Shown: piece after piece, positions 50,220 to 58,199 of the stretch
How positions within the stretch are numbered: position 1 is the first letter of the stretch
Layout: every line of letters starts with the position of its first letter
Source: an uncultured Peptococcaceae bacterium
Lineage (GTDB): Bacteria; Bacillota; Peptococcia; Peptococcales; Peptococcaceae
Assembly: GCA_910585405.1 (NCBI GenBank)
Contig: CAJUDO010000008.1
Coordinates: forward strand, 1 to 64,000
Direction: 5' to 3'
Length of the DNA: 64,000 nt
Translations under genes and position numbers: made by a program
The notes under the pieces: model-generated
Seen by the model: the letters and a program-made list of their open reading frames with translations, nothing else
The model's database searches: none
What the model was told of the DNA's origin: nothing

Positions 50220-51410
50220 TTATTTGAACAGGGGTGGCCTTGCGAGAAGGCGAGAAACTAAACGGAAAAGCACGGATAAGCACAGCAGAATGGCGAAAGC
50301 CCACAACGGGAAAAACCAGAGCAGATAATAAGGTAGATTGCCAGCGGCAGGATACAGTTGCTGCCACACATTTACAGAAAAAATATGTGGGAACAACACT
50401 GTAAGAAAAGGAATATATACAGCAGCCAGCAATCCTTGCAATGGTCGGCAAAGACAGTACAAGCGGGAAGAAATTTGTTGACCTGCTAAAATGCTATTGA
50501 CTTGTGCTTGAATGGAGAGTCCGCTCCAACCCAAAATAAAGCTGATGACCATGAGTTGTTGCAATAAGTCTGTCTGGCACTCTGCGGCAAACTTAGCTCC
50601 CAATGTCATTTCCAACAGACCGGCGCTCAAAGCAGTAGAAAGTTGAGGGTCCAGATGCAGTAATTTCAGCAGAGCTGCAAAAAAAGTTTGCAGAATATTT
50701 AGCAATCCGCTGGCTTGCAGCAGAGAAAGCAACACGGAAAATAATAGCACAAAACCTCCGATTTTGATGATACTGTCCAATCCCTTTTGTACTGCCTGCC
50801 CCAAGAGCGCACCGAAGGATTGGCGATGCGCAGCCTGATATTGCTGGAGTTGCGAAATAGCTGTGCGCAATAGTCTGCGGGGCACGATAGCTTGTCGGCA
50901 GGGTTCTGCGGTAAAGCGCAATAAAATACCGATGGTGAGATTGGCAAGATAATGGGCGGACAATAACAGCACACCCAACTGTGGTTGGTGCAGCATAGAC
51001 AGCGGGACGGAAATGAGCAGAAACAATGGACTGGAGTTGTTGGTAAAAGCAGCTAAGCGGGCGGCCTCCTGCGGTGTGCAGAGGGATTGCTCTTTCAGGG
51101 AAGCGGTGAGAATGGCCCCCATGGGAAAGCCGGAAGTAAAGCCTAATGCTACAGCAAATCCCGCTTCACCGGGCAGACGGAACAAAGGCCGCATAACAGG
51201 CTCTAAGAGTACGCCTAAAAAGCGTACAAAACCTAAAGAGAGCAACAAATCTGCGGCGATGAAAAAAGGCAGCAGCGAGGGCAAAAGGTGGGTAATCCAG
51301 GTTTCCAGACCACGGCACGCGCCATCATAAGCCGCCTGGGGATAGCATAACATAGCCAACGTGGCCAGCAGAATAAGCAATAAGAAAAAAAGCTCAGAGA
51401 TTCGTTTCAT
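50220..51410 (-). CDS. ylbJ: sporulation integral membrane protein YlbJ
   Basis: A 396-residue membrane protein with about ten helices and two Gate-type nucleoside-recognition domains (GFTSGFPMGAILTASLKEQ in the first). Family knowledge from B. subtilis links YlbJ to spore maturation under sigma-E. AGGTGAT lies before the ATG. It follows tmcAL on the same strand after 41 nt, so it can be read from the tmcAL promoter. A sigma-E promoter in the gap is possible but too weak to claim. Confidence 0.88.
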   Translation of the reverse strand: MKRISELFFLLLILLATLAMLCYPQAAYDGACRGLETWITHLLPSLLPFFIAADLLLSLGFVRFLGVLLEPVMRPLFRLPGEAGFAVALGFTSGFPMGAILTASLKEQSLCTPQEAARLAAFTNNSSPLFLLISVPLSMLHQPQLGVLLLSAHYLANLTIGILLRFTAEPCRQAIVPRRLLRTAISQLQQYQAAHRQSFGALLGQAVQKGLDSIIKIGGFVLLFSVLLSLLQASGLLNILQTFFAALLKLLHLDPQLSTALSAGLLEMTLGAKFAAECQTDLLQQLMVISFILGWSGLSIQAQVNSILAGQQISSRLYCLCRPLQGLLAAVYIPFLTVLFPHIFSVNVWQQLYPAAGNLPYYLLWFFPLWAFAILLCLSVLFRLVSRLLARPPLFK

Positions 51411-51451
51411 GAATAATCACCTGAGCTTTTTATATGCGGAAAATCTGCAGA

Positions 51452-52666
51452 TTAGACCTGTACAGGCCCGCGAAGAAAATCTAAATTGGTTTTGCGCAAA
51501 AAAGAGAGAGCGTATCCCATTGTGTAAAGATTGGTTGCACGGCAATCCAGAGCTAACATTTGTTGTCCTGTTTCAGACAATTGCCGTTGCTGTCGCGCGG
51601 GACGAATCAGTATAGGCAACTGTGCTTTCCGCTTCATTTCTTTGAGAACTTTCTGTCCGGTTGCATTAAAGCCCAGCACCCGTAAATATTGAGGCGTATG
51701 CCAGTCCATTTGCTGTGTCATGTTCAAAAGCAGATGAATCAGGGTGCGTTGAATACGGGTATAGGTGTAGCGTTTGGATTTGACAGCGTGGCACAATTCT
51801 TCTAACGTATCAGTTTGTTGGGCAGCAGAGTAAATGCGGTTTTCCAACCCTTCCTGCATTTCTAAAATAAGGCGCAATTCTTCTGGTGTGCTGCGGCGCA
51901 AAAGGGCGAATAATATCTGTGTAAATTGTTCATTGTGCATAGGCAGATATCCCTGCTGTATTTGTCGATGAATAATATCTGTCACTGGTCCTGGGACCTG
52001 CGTCTGCCATAGGGATTGTTCCTCCAACAGTAATTTGCGTACCGCAGAAGCACTGGCAAAGCCCTGACTGATTGGCGGAACTTTGTCATCATGATATGTA
52101 CCTTTGCGGCTGATTAACAGAGGCTCCATGGGCAAGTGCTCTTGTTGAATGGTCTGTAAATAATGCAGCGCCAGGATATTGTTGGGGGATTGCAGCAACT
52201 GCGCACCGTCAATTTGTAGCTGTTCCAGAGCTTTTTGGCGGGCAGCCGGATAAGAAAGCCCCAGCTGCAAATGTTGCTGCAATGCAGCTTGAAAATGGGG
52301 AGGTTCTTGAGACAAAAATTGCGCTAACTGTTGTAAAACGTCAATTTGTTGACTCTCTACGCCACAGGAGAGTGTTTGCACCACGCCGGTGGCGGCGAGG
52401 GTTTGTACTGCGCCAGAGGCAAAATAACCGGCGCTACGCACAGAAAATGCTGTGGGCAGCTCCAAAACTAAATCAACACCGCAGGAAAGGGCCATTTTTG
52501 CCCGTGTCCATTTATCAAAAATAGCAGCGGTGCCTCGCTGTGTGAAATTTCCACTCATTACGGCAACGATACCATCGGTTTGCTGAAGTGTCTTCGTTTG
52601 CTCGATATGATATAGATGACCATTGTGAAAGGGATTATATTCTGCAACAATGCCAGTAACCTGCAT
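51452..52666 (-). CDS. tmcAL: tRNA(Met) cytidine acetate ligase TmcAL (YlbM)
   Basis: 404 residues of the nucleotidyltransferase superfamily. The N-terminal GIVAEYNPFHNGHLYHI carries the HxGH-like adenylate-binding motif, and VMSGNFTQRG and DLVLELPTAFSVRSAGYFA follow. It forms ac4C34 in elongator tRNA-Met using acetate and ATP. The Shine-Dalgarno sequence (GGGACGG) is weak. Head-to-head with ylbN. In B. subtilis ylbJ, ylbM, ylbN and rpmF also neighbour each other but on one strand. Confidence 0.93.
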   Translation of the reverse strand: MQVTGIVAEYNPFHNGHLYHIEQTKTLQQTDGIVAVMSGNFTQRGTAAIFDKWTRAKMALSCGVDLVLELPTAFSVRSAGYFASGAVQTLAATGVVQTLSCGVESQQIDVLQQLAQFLSQEPPHFQAALQQHLQLGLSYPAARQKALEQLQIDGAQLLQSPNNILALHYLQTIQQEHLPMEPLLISRKGTYHDDKVPPISQGFASASAVRKLLLEEQSLWQTQVPGPVTDIIHRQIQQGYLPMHNEQFTQILFALLRRSTPEELRLILEMQEGLENRIYSAAQQTDTLEELCHAVKSKRYTYTRIQRTLIHLLLNMTQQMDWHTPQYLRVLGFNATGQKVLKEMKRKAQLPILIRPARQQRQLSETGQQMLALDCRATNLYTMGYALSFLRKTNLDFLRGPVQV

Positions 52667-52702
52667 AAAAAATTCGCCGTCCCGTAAAAAAGATTTATTA
52701 GC

Positions 52703-52731
52703 ATTTTAATGCAGTTTGTGCCTGAATGCAA
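52703..52731 (-). promoter_or_regulatory. sigma-A promoter of tmcAL
   Basis: On the minus strand TTGCAT and TAAAAT are 17 nt apart. Confidence 0.7.
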
Positions 52732-52823
52732 GTATATAAGAAAAAGAGGATGAAGAGTAAAAAGTGAAAAAGGGTATAAGAGGCGGATTTGTGTCAAACC
52801 TAGAAAATCTTATTCAATATTTC

Positions 52824-52852
52824 TTGACAATCCTCTACACGATATATATAAT
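52824..52852 (+). promoter_or_regulatory. sigma-A promoter of ylbN-rpmF
   Basis: A perfect TTGACA and TATAAT are exactly 17 nt apart. The predicted start at ~52859 makes the GTG at 52868 nearly leaderless and favours the downstream TTG start at 52910. Confidence 0.85.
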
Positions 52853-52909
52853 TAAAAAGGTTAAGTAGTGATTGCATTTGACAGTGCTTCTGATGAAGGA
52901 GTGGCAAAA

Positions 52910-53446
52910 TTGACTTTGGAATTGGATATCAGTAGGGTACGCAGTGTCAAGGGCAGTCGAGAAAGCTACCATGCGGAAAACGAACAGATTGACTTGATGG
53001 ATATTGACTGGCAGTTGGCAGAGCCGTTGACAGTCGACGCGGAGATTGATCATGAAGGAAATTTTTTGGCATTGCGTGGCGAAGCTCGTACTGTTGTAAA
53101 AGGCCTTTGCTGCCGTTGCTTGGAGCCGGTAACAGTTCCGGTGAATTGCAGTTTTGCGGAGCAATTGCTCTATGCGAAGGATGTATCGCTTTTTTCCCAT
53201 TTAGCTGTTGGTGAAGTGGAAGAAAAGTATTTTATCTATGATAACGATACTTTGGACATCACGGACATCGTTCGGGAAAGTATATTGGCAGAGTTGCCGC
53301 AGAAAGTTCTGTGCAAGGATGATTGCCGCGGATTATGTCCAAAGTGTGGAAAAAATTTAAATCAAGGTCAATGCGATTGCGATTTGCATGAGGTAGATCC
53401 TCGTTTAGCCATTTTGGCGAAATTGAAGGAAGCTGAGGAGGTGTAA
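52910..53446 (+). CDS. ylbN: DUF177 protein (YlbN/YceD family)
   Basis: About 178 residues. The family member YceD in E. coli and plants is tied to 23S rRNA/ribosome biogenesis, and the gene nearly always precedes rpmF, as here. The signature GLCCRCLEPVTVPV and a C-terminal Cys cluster (CKDDCRGLCPKCGKNL, then CDC) are present. The start chosen is TTG 52910, 8 nt after AAGGAG; a GTG at 52868 in frame lacks a usable site given the promoter position. Confidence 0.88.
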   Translation: MTLELDISRVRSVKGSRESYHAENEQIDLMDIDWQLAEPLTVDAEIDHEGNFLALRGEARTVVKGLCCRCLEPVTVPVNCSFAEQLLYAKDVSLFSHLAVGEVEEKYFIYDNDTLDITDIVRESILAELPQKVLCKDDCRGLCPKCGKNLNQGQCDCDLHEVDPRLAILAKLKEAEEV

Positions 53447-53449
53447 AGA

Positions 53450-53644
53450 ATGGGTGTAGCACCAAGTAAAAGATCGAAAGCTAGAACAAGAAGAAAAAGA
53501 ACTGCATGGTCTAAGTTGACCGCTGCTGGCACAATGGAATGCCCACAGTGCCATGAAGTAAAATTGCCGCACAGAGTTTGCCCTTCCTGCGGTTATTACA
53601 AAGGTCGTGAAGTAGTTGCTAAAAAAGTTGCAGCTGCTGAATAA
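53450..53644 (+). CDS. rpmF: 50S ribosomal protein L32, zinc type
   Basis: 64 residues: GVAPSKRSKARTRRKRTAWS and two zinc pairs, CPQC and CPSC. AGGAGGTG lies in the end of ylbN, so translation is coupled. Last gene of the pair. Confidence 0.97.
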   Translation: MGVAPSKRSKARTRRKRTAWSKLTAAGTMECPQCHEVKLPHRVCPSCGYYKGREVVAKKVAAAE

Positions 53645-53650
53645 TAAAAC

Positions 53651-53686
53651 AAAAACAACCGGTGATAAAAACCGGTTGTTTTTTAT
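53651..53686 (+). terminator. rho-independent terminator of ylbN-rpmF
   Basis: AAAACAACCGGT pairs with ACCGGTTGTTTT around a small A-rich loop and runs into Ts. Confidence 0.88.
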
Positions 53687-53720
53687 ATTTATCCGGAAAA
53701 TATCCGGTAGGGGGGACAGT

Positions 53721-53771
53721 ATGAGAAACGCATATCCTGCAAGCTATTTTACAGGAGCACGGCGTTATTGA
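53721..53771 (+). CDS. possible 16-residue peptide
   Basis: ATG at 53721 is preceded by GGGGGGACAGT and opens a 16-codon ORF (MRNAYPASYFTGARRY) that ends just inside the converging spoIIR gene. The ribosome-binding site is the only support; there is no promoter and it lies after a terminator. Confidence 0.15.
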   Translation: MRNAYPASYFTGARRY

Positions 53772-54385
53772 TTATTGGGTTCTTTCTGTGACGGTTTAGA
53801 AGTGTCTTTTGTATCCTTTTCATGGTTTGTCCATTTTTTCAGCAGCTCTGCGCTTTTGAATTTTATGACTACCTTTTTTTCCGGCGTTTGGTCTGTATAT
53901 TTACCCGATGAAGATGCATCGTTGTCCGTAAAACACATGGGCGGGAACAGTACGCACCACCAATTATGCCCCTGTCCCTCGCCAATCAGGATACGCAGGG
54001 CTTCATAGTTGCCGGCAGGCAGACTGAAACTGCCGTAGTATTTGATAGGAAAATCAAAGCGGCCGTATTGCAGTGTCACTTGATAACCACTATGTTGTTG
54101 CTGCAGCGTTTGCTGTGCAATTTGCTCGATTTGAGGCAGACTGCGCTGGATGATTTGTCGACTTTCCGCTATCGAGCAGGATTGCTCTAGCTGCGGTTTT
54201 AAATAGGTTACCACGGCATCTTTTACCTGTAACTTCAAAGCCTGGTCTGCCTGGCTGTCGCTGTTGGCAAGTACGTGAATGCGAATCAGGCTGTCAGAAT
54301 CAATTTGGGTAGCGAATTCCATATTGGAAACGAAAATAAATAATGCCAGCAAAACCAGCACAATCATTGCTTTTCTTCTTTGCAT
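53765..54385 (-). CDS. spoIIR: stage II sporulation protein R (SpoIIR)
   Basis: 206 residues. An N-terminal membrane or signal segment (residues ~5-22) is followed by the conserved SpoIIR core (RIHVLANSDSQADQALKLQV, then KDAVVTYL), and the LPAGNYEALRILIGEGQGHN region. In B. subtilis the secreted SpoIIR from the forespore triggers pro-sigma-E processing by SpoIIGA. A Lys/Ser-rich tail (residues ~165-206) is longer than usual. GAGGTG lies upstream of the ATG. It has a sigma-F-like promoter and is converging with rpmF. Confidence 0.93.
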   Translation of the reverse strand: MQRRKAMIVLVLLALFIFVSNMEFATQIDSDSLIRIHVLANSDSQADQALKLQVKDAVVTYLKPQLEQSCSIAESRQIIQRSLPQIEQIAQQTLQQQHSGYQVTLQYGRFDFPIKYYGSFSLPAGNYEALRILIGEGQGHNWWCVLFPPMCFTDNDASSSGKYTDQTPEKKVVIKFKSAELLKKWTNHEKDTKDTSKPSQKEPNNQ

Positions 54386-54408
54386 GTCACAACACCTCTT
54401 TCTGTTGT

Positions 54409-54438
54409 TAGTGTTGCCGCAATAGAAGCGTTTTAAAC
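54409..54438 (-). promoter_or_regulatory. sigma-F-type promoter of spoIIR
   Basis: On the minus strand GTTTA, 15 nt, then GGCAACACTA matches the sigma-F pattern GywTA-N15/16-GgnrAnAnTw. It ends 24 nt before the ATG. SpoIIR is the classical sigma-F target, and sigF is encoded at 2011. Confidence 0.65.
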
Positions 54439-54573
54439 AAAATAATATGAATTATCAAGCAGATAAGAAAAATATAAAAAAGAACATAGCCGATAGAGAA
54501 AAAACATGCTATGATAATGGGGCTATGACAAACGTGTAAATGAAAGTGTAGTGATAAAAGGAAGGAGTAACAT

Positions 54574-55071
54574 ATGGCGGAAAAATCCACAATGAAAACG
54601 AATGTGATGCGCGTACTAGACCAAAAGAAAGTAGCATACAGTCATCATTGTTATGCTGATACAGGAGCGATCAGTGGTGCCGAGGTGGCGGAAGCGCTAC
54701 ATCAGGACCCCAACAGAGCATTTAAGACCTTGGTGACCACAGGCAAATCTAAAACGCATTATGTATTCATGGTGCCAGTACTGGAAGAGTTGGATTTAAA
54801 AAAAGCGGCGGCTGCAGTGGGAGAAAAATCCATTGAGATGCTGAAATCCAAGGAGCTGTTGGGGCTTACCGGATATGTGCATGGCGGCTGTTCGCCCATT
54901 GGAATGAAAAAGCAGTTTCACACAGTCATTCATCAAACTGCTGCCGCATATGATACGATTATGTTTAGCGCAGGAAAGATTGGATATCAGGTAGAATTGC
55001 CTTTGACTGATTTACAAAAAGTAATTCCTGTTCAGGTGGCAGATGTTATTGTAGAACATGCGCCTGCATGA
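54574..55071 (+). CDS. ybaK: Cys-tRNA(Pro)/aminoacyl-tRNA deacylase, YbaK/EbsC family
   Basis: 165 residues. The YbaK fold is seen in RAFKTLVTTGKSKTHYVFMV and the catalytic-loop segment GYVHGGCSPIGMKK. The family hydrolyses Cys mischarged on tRNA-Pro. AAGGAAGGAG precedes the ATG. It is divergent from spoIIR and probably monocistronic. Confidence 0.93.
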   Translation: MAEKSTMKTNVMRVLDQKKVAYSHHCYADTGAISGAEVAEALHQDPNRAFKTLVTTGKSKTHYVFMVPVLEELDLKKAAAAVGEKSIEMLKSKELLGLTGYVHGGCSPIGMKKQFHTVIHQTAAAYDTIMFSAGKIGYQVELPLTDLQKVIPVQVADVIVEHAPA

Positions 55072-55237
55072 TACGTTCTGTAGCTTGGGTGATGGAGAAC
55101 AAATCAAGCAGAATCAAACTCTGTGATAAAACGAGGTCAATAGACAATACGGTGTGGGGTTGATTTGGAATGTTTTCTAAATAGTTTATCTGGCAAAAAA
55201 GGATTTTCATTCAAAGACCGCGTAATTAGGAAAATAG

Positions 55238-55266
55238 TTGCATGATATTTCGTAAAAGGCTATAAT
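55238..55266 (+). promoter_or_regulatory. sigma-A promoter of the TraB-family gene
   Basis: TTGCAT and TATAAT are 17 nt apart. The rest of the 246-nt gap after ybaK shows no other recognisable element. Confidence 0.75.
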
Positions 55267-55317
55267 TTAGAAAGCAATGCATGAAAGTTTTCCAAATTAA
55301 AAGAAGGGACGCAATCA

Positions 55318-56484
55318 ATGAGCGACGAAGAACATATTACCCGTGTCCAATATCAGGACAAAGAAATTATTCTAATTGCCACGGCCCATGTGTCTAAGGC
55401 CAGCGCGGAGTTGGTGAAGGAAGTAATAGACCGAGAGCAGCCAGACAGTATTTGCGTGGAATTAGATGAAGACCGTTATCAAAATATAAAAAATCCCAAG
55501 GAATGGTCAGATACAGATTTGGTAGAGGTTATCAAAGAAAAAAAGGTTGGCTTTATGTTGGCCAATTTGGTTTTGGGCTCTTATCAGAAAAAATTAGCCG
55601 ATCAGTTGGGTACAGATGTGGGGCAGGAAATGCTTCAGGGGATTCAGGCGGCAGAAGAAACCGGTGCGCAACTAGTACTGGCAGACCGCAGCATTCAGAC
55701 GACCTTTATGCGTATTTGGCGTAAGATGACGCTCAAAGAGAAATTTGAACTACTGTTGAATTTATTTTTTGCCTTAGATGATGAGGAAGAAAATGAGATT
55801 ACAGATGAGGAAATCGCTAATTTGCTGCAAAAGGATATGCTGGAAGGCGCGATGGCCAATATGAAGGAAGAATTCCCTAAAATCGGCGATATTCTTTTGT
55901 GCGAACGGGACCAGCATTTGGCGAACAAGATTAAACATGCACCGGGCAAGAAAGTAGTAGCAATTTTGGGTGGTGGTCACGTAGCCGGCGTAAAAGAAGA
56001 AATTTTCAAAGAACAGAATATGCAGGAAATTACCACAGTACCAGCGGCAGGGAAAACGATGAAGGTAATAGGTTGGGCAATCCCTATTGCGATTATTGTT
56101 TTAATTCTTTATGGCTTTACCCAGAGTACACAGACAGGCTTGGAGCAGATTCTTAGTTGGGTACTTTGGAATGGCACGTTGGCAGCGTTATTTACAGCGA
56201 TCATGTTGGGACATCCGTTGAGTGTGCTCACGGCTTTTGTTGTGGCGCCAATTTCCTCCTTGAATCCGATGTTGGCTTGCGGTTGGTTTGCAGGGTTGAT
56301 GGAGGCTCATATTCGAAAGCCGAAGGTTGAAGATGTGAGCAATATTTCAAATGATATTTTTAGCATCAAGGGATTGTTTCATAATCGATTTTTGCGCACA
56401 CTGCTTATCGTTATTATGGCCAATATAGGCAGTTCTCTGGGTACTGTGATTGCAGGACTGGATATTATTAAGAGTTTGTTCTAG
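55318..56484 (+). CDS. TraB/PrgY-family membrane protein
   Basis: 388 residues. The N-terminal ~240 residues hold the TraB domain: ILIATAHVSKASAELVKEVI (with IILIAT), SICVELDEDRY, LADRSIQTTFMRIW and the GGGHVAGVKEEI motif. The last ~140 residues contain about four membrane helices. In enterococci the relative PrgY/TraB limits peptide pheromone activity; a metalloprotease-like mechanism has been suggested from the conserved His and Glu residues. Chromosomal copies such as this one have no known substrate. GAAGGGA lies before the ATG. Confidence 0.85.
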   Translation: MSDEEHITRVQYQDKEIILIATAHVSKASAELVKEVIDREQPDSICVELDEDRYQNIKNPKEWSDTDLVEVIKEKKVGFMLANLVLGSYQKKLADQLGTDVGQEMLQGIQAAEETGAQLVLADRSIQTTFMRIWRKMTLKEKFELLLNLFFALDDEEENEITDEEIANLLQKDMLEGAMANMKEEFPKIGDILLCERDQHLANKIKHAPGKKVVAILGGGHVAGVKEEIFKEQNMQEITTVPAAGKTMKVIGWAIPIAIIVLILYGFTQSTQTGLEQILSWVLWNGTLAALFTAIMLGHPLSVLTAFVVAPISSLNPMLACGWFAGLMEAHIRKPKVEDVSNISNDIFSIKGLFHNRFLRTLLIVIMANIGSSLGTVIAGLDIIKSLF

Positions 56485-56804
56485 CTCTCTATGGAAATTG
56501 TGCAGTATCTATGAAAAATTTATTTTTATGCTGCGACACAATTTTCTGCTGTTTGAGCCTAATAAGACCGGAACCATTAGCTTCTTCAGGACACTTTTTT
56601 TGAAAAAGAGGGGAAATGGCTATAAAAAGGGAAATAAGTGGACTTTGTATACAGTATATAGATGAAAAATCTATTGTGCAAATAGTATTTTTCCAGTATA
56701 ATGGGCGATAGCAGAGAATGGTATTACTAACATTGACGTCAAAAAATGTAGCATGATGTACAACGCTGCTTTTCTTGGCGTTTTTTATTACGAAGGAGGA
56801 ACTC
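56485..56804. other. intergenic region upstream of the citrate synthase gene
   Basis: It holds the promoter at 56674 and a small AACGC/GCGTT hairpin with a T-run (56762-56788) directly before the Shine-Dalgarno sequence, which could act as a weak attenuator. No gene is supported. Confidence 0.5.
56674..56702 (+). promoter_or_regulatory. sigma-A promoter of the citrate-to-2-oxoglutarate cluster
   Basis: TTGTGC and a perfect TATAAT are 17 nt apart, about 100 nt before the ATG. Confidence 0.7.
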
Positions 56805-58199
56805 ATGGATATATTTACTGCAAAAGGTGCCATTGAGGTGGACGAGCCGCGGTTGTACAAAGAAACGTTCCCATATGATGATTTCCCAAAGGATGTATTT
56901 ATAGAAGGCACCTATCCCTATGACATTCCGGAAGAAATCTGGGTAACAGATACGACATTTCGTGATGGCCAGCAATCAATGGAATCCTTCACGCCAAAAC
57001 AGATTGAGGATATTTTTACCTACATGCACCTGATGGATAACGGCAACGGTATCATTCGTCAGAGTGAGTTTTTTATTTATAATGAGCGGGATCGTGAAGC
57101 AATTGAGCGTTGCTTGGCCTTAGATTATGAATTCCCACAGGTGACGACGTGGATTCGCCCACTGCCCAATGATATTGCGTTAGCAGCTGGTATGGGTATT
57201 AAGGAAACCGGTGTATTGATGAGCTGTTCCGATTATCATATTTTTGGGAAGTTAAATAAGAACCGTCGGGAAGTATTTGACATGTACTTGAAAGCAGCGG
57301 CTGATATTTTGGAAAAAGGGATTCGTCCCCGTTGCCATCTGGAAGATATCACACGTGCCGATGTGTTCGGTTTTGTAATTCCGTTGATTAAAGCATTAGA
57401 TGAGATGGGGAAAGATGCCGGTGTTCCGATCAAATTCCGTTTGTGCGATACATTGGGTGTGGGGAAACCGTTCACGCGGTTGGCTATTCCTCGCAGTGTG
57501 CCCGCATTGGTACATCATGTAAAAGAAGAAACGAATGTACATGCTACGCAGTTGGAATGGCATGGACATAATGATTATTATTATGCAGTAGCCAATTCTA
57601 CGGCAGCTTGGCTGCATGGATTATCCAGTATCAGTACCACCCTCTTGGGTATTGGTGAACGTACAGGAAACACGCCGTTGGAGGCTATGCTGGTAGAATA
57701 TACACAGCTGAAGCAGCCAAAGAATCCGTTAAATTTCCACGCACTTACAGAAATTGCCCGCTATTTTGAGCGGGAATTTCGCTACAGTGTGCCGCCAAAA
57801 ACACCTTTTGTGGGTGAAGATTTTAATGCGACAAAAGCGGGAATTCATGCTGACGGTTTGTTGAAGCATGAAGATATTTATAATTCTGTAGATACCAATA
57901 AAGTGTTCAATCGTCCCATTCGTATTGCCATCAATCAATTTTCCGGGAATGCGGGGATTGCAGCCTGGATTAACGCAGAATATGGCTTTTTGGACAATGA
58001 AAAGATTACGAAGCAGGATCCGTTGGTACACAAAATTAAAGAATGGATTGACAATCAGTATGCCAGCGGACGAAATACGGCCATCAGCGACTGTGAAATG
58101 CATTTCTTGGTTGGTAAATTTATTGTAAGTATCCGTACAGGAAAAAATGCAGATTTGAAAGATATTATTATTCCAGGAGGTTGTGGAGATCGTGGCTAA
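56805..58199 (+). CDS. Re-citrate synthase-like DRE-TIM metallolyase
   Basis: 464 residues of the isopropylmalate/homocitrate synthase family. The metal-binding DTTFRDGQQS is at residues ~49-58, the second metal motif is WHGHNDYYYAV, and GIGERTGNTPLEAML is the third block. The C-terminal regulatory domain of LeuA is missing. Established work on Clostridium kluyveri showed that this type is a Re-specific citrate synthase. Here it overlaps an aconitase gene and is followed by isocitrate dehydrogenase, so citrate formation is much more likely than leucine or lysine synthesis. ATG 56805 follows AAGGAGG. The overlap with the next gene indicates coupling. Confidence 0.85.
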   Translation: MDIFTAKGAIEVDEPRLYKETFPYDDFPKDVFIEGTYPYDIPEEIWVTDTTFRDGQQSMESFTPKQIEDIFTYMHLMDNGNGIIRQSEFFIYNERDREAIERCLALDYEFPQVTTWIRPLPNDIALAAGMGIKETGVLMSCSDYHIFGKLNKNRREVFDMYLKAAADILEKGIRPRCHLEDITRADVFGFVIPLIKALDEMGKDAGVPIKFRLCDTLGVGKPFTRLAIPRSVPALVHHVKEETNVHATQLEWHGHNDYYYAVANSTAAWLHGLSSISTTLLGIGERTGNTPLEAMLVEYTQLKQPKNPLNFHALTEIARYFEREFRYSVPPKTPFVGEDFNATKAGIHADGLLKHEDIYNSVDTNKVFNRPIRIAINQFSGNAGIAAWINAEYGFLDNEKITKQDPLVHKIKEWIDNQYASGRNTAISDCEMHFLVGKFIVSIRTGKNADLKDIIIPGGCGDRG

